Shown here: positions 5,336 through 8,361 of the stretch, piece after piece | Layout: each line of letters begins with the position of its first letter | Position numbering within the stretch: position 1 is the first letter of the stretch | Notes under the pieces: model-generated | The model's database searches: none | What the model was told of the DNA's origin: nothing | The model's input: the letters and a program-made list of their open reading frames with translations, nothing else | DNA from: an uncultured Acidobacteriota bacterium | GTDB lineage: Bacteria; Acidobacteriota; Vicinamibacteria; Vicinamibacterales; UBA8438 | Length of the DNA stretch: 8,361 bases | Reading direction: 5' to 3' | Assembly (NCBI GenBank): GCA_913043805.1 | Contig: CAJWMX010000108.1 | Location: 1-8,361, forward strand | Program-made: the position numbers and the translations under genes

Positions 5336-5341
5336 TAGAAT
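5336..5341 (+). promoter_or_regulatory. Leaderless-type -10 box for hspQ
   Basis: TAGAAT sits exactly 7 bases before the hspQ ATG (5349), the spacing expected when transcription starts at the first base of the start codon. The intervening CCCGCCC has no ribosome binding site. No consensus -35 is visible. Confidence 0.45.
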
Positions 5342-5348
5342 CCCGCCC

Positions 5349-5663
5349 ATGGAACAGACGGCGCAGTTCTTCGTGGGACAGGTGGTGCACCACCGGAAGT
5401 TCGACTACCGGGGCGTCGTCTACGACGTCGATGCCACCTTCCAGGGCACCGACGAGTGGTACGACAAGGTCGCCCGCTCGCGCCCACCGAAGGATCAGCC
5501 CTGGTACCACGTGCTCGTCGACCACGGCGACCACACCACCTACGTCGCCGAGCGCCATCTGGAAGCCGCCCCGGACGCCGGCCCCATCGAGCATCCGCTG
5601 GTCGGGGAGCTCCTGGGCGCGTTCGACGACGATCGCTACAGTCCCAAAGGCGGCATCCAGTAG
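5349..5663 (+). CDS. hspQ: HspQ / YccV-like hemimethylated DNA-binding domain protein
   Basis: Small cytosolic protein of the HspQ (YccV) family. Family members in enterobacteria bind hemimethylated DNA and act as specificity factors for the Lon protease; the role in this host is unproven. The 104-residue product matches family length. Motifs are GQVVHHRKFDYRGVVYDVD at 10-28, QPWYHVLVD at 50-58 and TYVAERHL at 64-71, the conserved beta-barrel core; the tail to 104 is Asp-rich and ends PKGGIQ. ATG 5349 is preferred over in-frame ATG 5295 because the family N-terminus begins immediately after it and a -10-like box lies 7 bases upstream with no ribosome site. The stop TAG directly abuts the inverted-repeat element that follows. 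Confidence 0.9.
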   Translation: MEQTAQFFVGQVVHHRKFDYRGVVYDVDATFQGTDEWYDKVARSRPPKDQPWYHVLVDHGDHTTYVAERHLEAAPDAGPIEHPLVGELLGAFDDDRYSPKGGIQ

Positions 5664-5769
5664 CGGTTTCCCGACGATCCGTCCGCGTTGCTGCGTTGCT
5701 CGTCGGTCACGACCCGCCTGGTCGCTCCCTCCTCGCGCCTTGCTACGCGGATGCCTCGTCAGGAAACCG
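5664..5769. repeat. Intergenic element with long imperfect terminal inverted repeats
   Basis: The ends pair as CGGTTTCC (5664-5671) with GGAAACCG (5762-5769). After a C/A mismatch, GACGA (5673-5677) pairs with TCGTC (5756-5760). After a 4-base mostly unpaired bulge, TCCGCG (5682-5687) pairs with CGCGGA (5746-5751). About 20 of 24 positions at each end can pair. The interior holds a tandem octamer, CGTTGCTG-CGTTGCTC (5686-5701), and a hairpin CGACC/GGTCG (5710-5714 with 5720-5724). It fills nearly the whole gap between convergent hspQ and the DUF5916 gene and contains no ORF. It may be a REP/MITE-like repeat acting as a two-way transcript end. There is no T-tract and no visible target duplication. 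Confidence 0.65.
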
Positions 5770-5787
5770 GGCGTGCCATGAGCTCGA

Positions 5788-8361
5788 CTAACGGGAGGCC
5801 CAAACGGTGGTCTTGATCGCGAAGATGTTGTCGCCGGTGGCCGAGAGCGACTCGAAGAGGTCGCCGAACCCGACGTGGACGCCCTGCGACTCGAAGCTGT
5901 CCCGGTTCTGTTGCCACACCACGAACAGTGTGCTCCCCGGCCGCCACTCCCAGCGCAGAACGACGTTGCTGCGAAACGAGCGAATGTTGAAATCGCGGTT
6001 CGGGAGCACGAAGGTCTCGCCGGCGTCGGTCACCGTGTAGGTCCCGTCAGCCTCCCGGACGATCGTGCTCCCCGCGTCCCCGTACACGCGGAGGTCGCGG
6101 GCGCCCGGCGACAGCGTCTCCCCATAGCGGAGATACCGACCGCTGGCGGCGAATGGCTCGGCATACACATCCAGTGTCATGTCCGGCTTGAAGGTGTAGC
6201 TCACGCGAAACTGCATCGCCAGCGTCGTCCGGTCCGGAAACCCGAACACATGGCGCTGGCCGAAGGTCTCGGGGCGGCCGCCTGGCAAGGTCTCCAGGTA
6301 CTGCCGATTGATCGGCCCGCTAAAGGTGGCGCGTGTCCCCCGCTCGTTCCGGTAGTCCGGCTCGACCGACAGCTCCAATGACGGCGACGGACGGGCGGAC
6401 AACCCGGCCCCCACCTGCCAGGTGTAGTCGCCGAGCTCGTTGGACTGATAGCGCGCCCGGGTGTTGAACCGGGTCTGCGACCCGCCCCGGTTTCGCAGCG
6501 ACCAGTTCACGCCCCACCCGAGCGGCACGCCCATCACCGGTCCGCCGCGGGTCAGCTGGGCATCGAGGCCCCGCAGATAGCGGGTGACGCTGACGTTGGT
6601 CGACCAGAAGTTCAGGAACGTGACATTCGCATTCGCCCCGACGTTGTAGCGATTGCCCAGCGTCCGGTCGAAGTAGGAGTAGTGGGTGACGTTGGGTCCG
6701 AACGAGTAGGCCCGGAACCAGCGGCCCGGCACCGTCTCACGATAGCTGAGCTGGGCCCGCCAGGTGTAATCGCCCGCGAAGTTCAGCCGCCCGAAGTCGC
6801 TCGGCTCGAACTCCGGCGACTCGATCATGAAGCTGGCGTTCCAGATCCAGTGACGCCCCGACAACTTGTTGATCCGCCCGGTCGCCTGGGTCCCGTCGAG
6901 TGCCCGGCGGTCGGGATCGAAGGGACTGTCCTCCCAGTCGATCCGGTGGAACAGATGGGAATTCCGACGCTGAAAGCCGGTGATCGCGCTCGGCTCGCCG
7001 TCGATGTGGGTGACGCCGACATTGAACGACGCCTCGTAGCCCTGATCGAAAAACCGGATCCTCGTGTCGGCGCCGGCCGTGATGGCGTTCCGGCTCAGGA
7101 CTGCCGCCAACGGATCGTCTGGCGCCATTCCCCGATGGAGCATCGTCAGATGGCCGCCCACGGTCGAGCCCTGGTCCCCCACCTCCTGGATAACTCGCGC
7201 CACGCCCCACCCGGCTCGCGGGGCCACCTGTGTCCGCCCCAGCACACCGTCGGTCGAAGTGCGCGCGAACTCCTGGTCGGTCACCGCCCCCAGGAGCCCG
7301 ATGGACGTGCCCGAGGCGAGACGCCCGGTCAGCTTGGCCGCGCCGAGGATGGTGGCCGTCTCGGGACGGTCGATGAAGTCGCCGGAGGCCGCGCCGGACG
7401 GACGGGCGCCGATCCGGCGCGAGTAGTAGTAGTTCCCCGTCCCCGCCGTGAGCACGTCGTTGCCTTCGAGGAAGAACGGCCGCCGTTCGGAGAAGATGGT
7501 CTCGAACACCGTGAGGTTGACTTCGGCCGGGTCCGCGTCGATCTGCCCGAAATCAGGATTGAAGGCGACGTCGAGGGTCAGGTTCGGCCCAAGGCCGACC
7601 TTGACGTCCGCCCCCACTCGGCCTCCCAGGTTCTTCCCGCCGTCGAACGGATTGTCCAGATCCCGGTCGCCCGTCACACGCGACGACGCGGCAACGTAGG
7701 GCAACACCTCCAACCGTCCTCGTGGCTCGACGCCCTCGATTCCCCGGAGCTCGCCAAAGCGGGACGCCCATCCACTCTCGGTCCGGCGGACGAGCGCCCA
7801 GTAGATTTCCTCGTTGGTGGCCGGGATGTCCCGTTTGATGTTGAGCCCGAAGACGCGCTCCGCGCGCTCGTTGAAACGCAGTTGTGAGAACGGCAGCCAC
7901 AGCTCGGCCGTCCACCCGTCGGCCGTCCGCACCGTGCGCGCCTGCCAGACCGGGTCGTACTCCAGATCCCGGTTCCCCTCGCTATCGCGAGGGTGGTAGT
8001 GGTCCAGCCGCACGCCGGCGGCCGTGACGCCGAACATGTAGGCGGTCCGACGGTCGAAATAGGTGTCGAGCTCGATCTGGATCGACTCGGCCTGGCCGCC
8101 GTCGTCCCGGCGGCTGAGCGGCGCCTGAACCGGCTCGGCGCTGAACATCCGCGCGCCGACGTAGAGCGCGCCGTTGTCATAGACGAAGCGCACCTCCATC
8201 CGGTCGGTCGGCGGCGCTCCCTCGTCCGGCTCGGCCTGCACGAAGTCGGTCACCGCCGGCGCCGTCCGCCACACCGCCTCCTCGAGCGACCCATCGACCC
8301 GCACGACGCCGTCGTCTACCCGCACCGCCCGCGCCTGTTTGGCAGACTGCGCCTCGGCCCA
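5788..8361 (-). CDS. CBM9-like / DUF5916 outer-membrane-type protein (N-terminus outside window)
   Basis: Large protein with an N-terminal carbohydrate-binding-9-like beta-sandwich and a C-terminal DUF5916 domain, common in Acidobacteriota, Bacteroidota and relatives. The function is not established; a surface beta-barrel binding or taking up polymers is the usual guess. The frame is open to the right edge. Codons before the GTG at 8325 read WAEAQSAKQARA, which looks like the end of a signal peptide (cleavage near AWA|EAQ), so 8325 is not the start. Counting from that GTG, the CBM9-like part (VDGSLEEAVWRTAP, VRFVYDNGALYVGARMF, ELWLPFSQLRF) spans about residues 5-200. The DUF5916 hallmark FNPDFGQIDADPAEVNL then FETIFSERRPFFLEGNDVL follows near 255-295. 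Many alternating aromatic strands (SYTFKPDMTLDVYAEPF, LRWEWRPGSTLFVVWQQNRD) and a C-terminal VWASR suggest a barrel. It has about 857 visible residues. A 401-codon plus-strand frame inside it (6682-7887) is a codon-bias shadow. Confidence 0.9.
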   Translation of the reverse strand, partial: WAEAQSAKQARAVRVDDGVVRVDGSLEEAVWRTAPAVTDFVQAEPDEGAPPTDRMEVRFVYDNGALYVGARMFSAEPVQAPLSRRDDGGQAESIQIELDTYFDRRTAYMFGVTAAGVRLDHYHPRDSEGNRDLEYDPVWQARTVRTADGWTAELWLPFSQLRFNERAERVFGLNIKRDIPATNEEIYWALVRRTESGWASRFGELRGIEGVEPRGRLEVLPYVAASSRVTGDRDLDNPFDGGKNLGGRVGADVKVGLGPNLTLDVAFNPDFGQIDADPAEVNLTVFETIFSERRPFFLEGNDVLTAGTGNYYYSRRIGARPSGAASGDFIDRPETATILGAAKLTGRLASGTSIGLLGAVTDQEFARTSTDGVLGRTQVAPRAGWGVARVIQEVGDQGSTVGGHLTMLHRGMAPDDPLAAVLSRNAITAGADTRIRFFDQGYEASFNVGVTHIDGEPSAITGFQRRNSHLFHRIDWEDSPFDPDRRALDGTQATGRINKLSGRHWIWNASFMIESPEFEPSDFGRLNFAGDYTWRAQLSYRETVPGRWFRAYSFGPNVTHYSYFDRTLGNRYNVGANANVTFLNFWSTNVSVTRYLRGLDAQLTRGGPVMGVPLGWGVNWSLRNRGGSQTRFNTRARYQSNELGDYTWQVGAGLSARPSPSLELSVEPDYRNERGTRATFSGPINRQYLETLPGGRPETFGQRHVFGFPDRTTLAMQFRVSYTFKPDMTLDVYAEPFAASGRYLRYGETLSPGARDLRVYGDAGSTIVREADGTYTVTDAGETFVLPNRDFNIRSFRSNVVLRWEWRPGSTLFVVWQQNRDSFESQGVHVGFGDLFESLSATGDNIFAIKTTVWASR

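Noticed and set aside
6682..7887. 401-codon open frame on the plus strand
   Set aside because: Antisense to the DUF5916 gene and rich in Arg/Pro/Gly/Val as expected from its third-position bias; no recognisable domain.

Overview
The window is high-G+C bacterial chromosome (about two thirds G+C by eye). It carries a futalosine-route menaquinone operon, a YtxJ-type bacillithiol-system protein, a DUF5916 outer-membrane-type protein, and the remains of a Ser/Thr kinase of the kind that is multicopy in Acidobacteriota. Together these suggest an acidobacterium, possibly of the Vicinamibacteria. That placement is inferred from gene content; no rRNA or other phylogenetic marker is present.

Layout. 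(1) 1-1501, plus strand: the end of mqnB (futalosine hydrolase, start lies off the window) overlaps mqnD (1,4-dihydroxy-6-naphthoate synthase) by ATGA. These are two steps of the alternative menaquinone pathway. (2) 1502-2521: a lipoprotein dienelactone-hydrolase-family gene sits between two copies of a 7-bp-periodic repeat, (GGCTNCA)n ending in GGCG. (3) 2522-2938: a gene-free decayed stretch. It holds a truncated, frameshifted Ser/Thr kinase fragment on the minus strand, a perfect 13-bp-arm inverted repeat at the frameshift, a 13-base match to the Illumina adapter end (possible assembly seam), two degenerate inverted copies of the heptad repeat, and two small hairpins. (4) 2939-3719: a DUF423 membrane protein (minus) and ytxJ (plus) diverge from a 25-bp gap containing one near-symmetric -10 box. 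(5) 3710-5266, minus: a Tat-exported FAD amine oxidase, overlapping the ytxJ end tail to tail. (6) 5349-5663, plus: hspQ, with a leaderless-type promoter. (7) 5664-5769: an intergenic element with long imperfect terminal inverted repeats between convergent genes. (8) 5788 to the right edge, minus: a CBM9-like/DUF5916 protein whose N-terminus lies off the window.

Only mqnB-mqnD is a clear functional unit. The other genes look like independently transcribed housekeeping or envelope functions in alternating orientation. I find no convincing undescribed multi-gene system. The most interesting signals are non-coding: the heptad repeat family, the kinase relic with its palindrome, the adapter-like seam, the shared -10 box with very short leaders, and the inverted-repeat element at 5664-5769.
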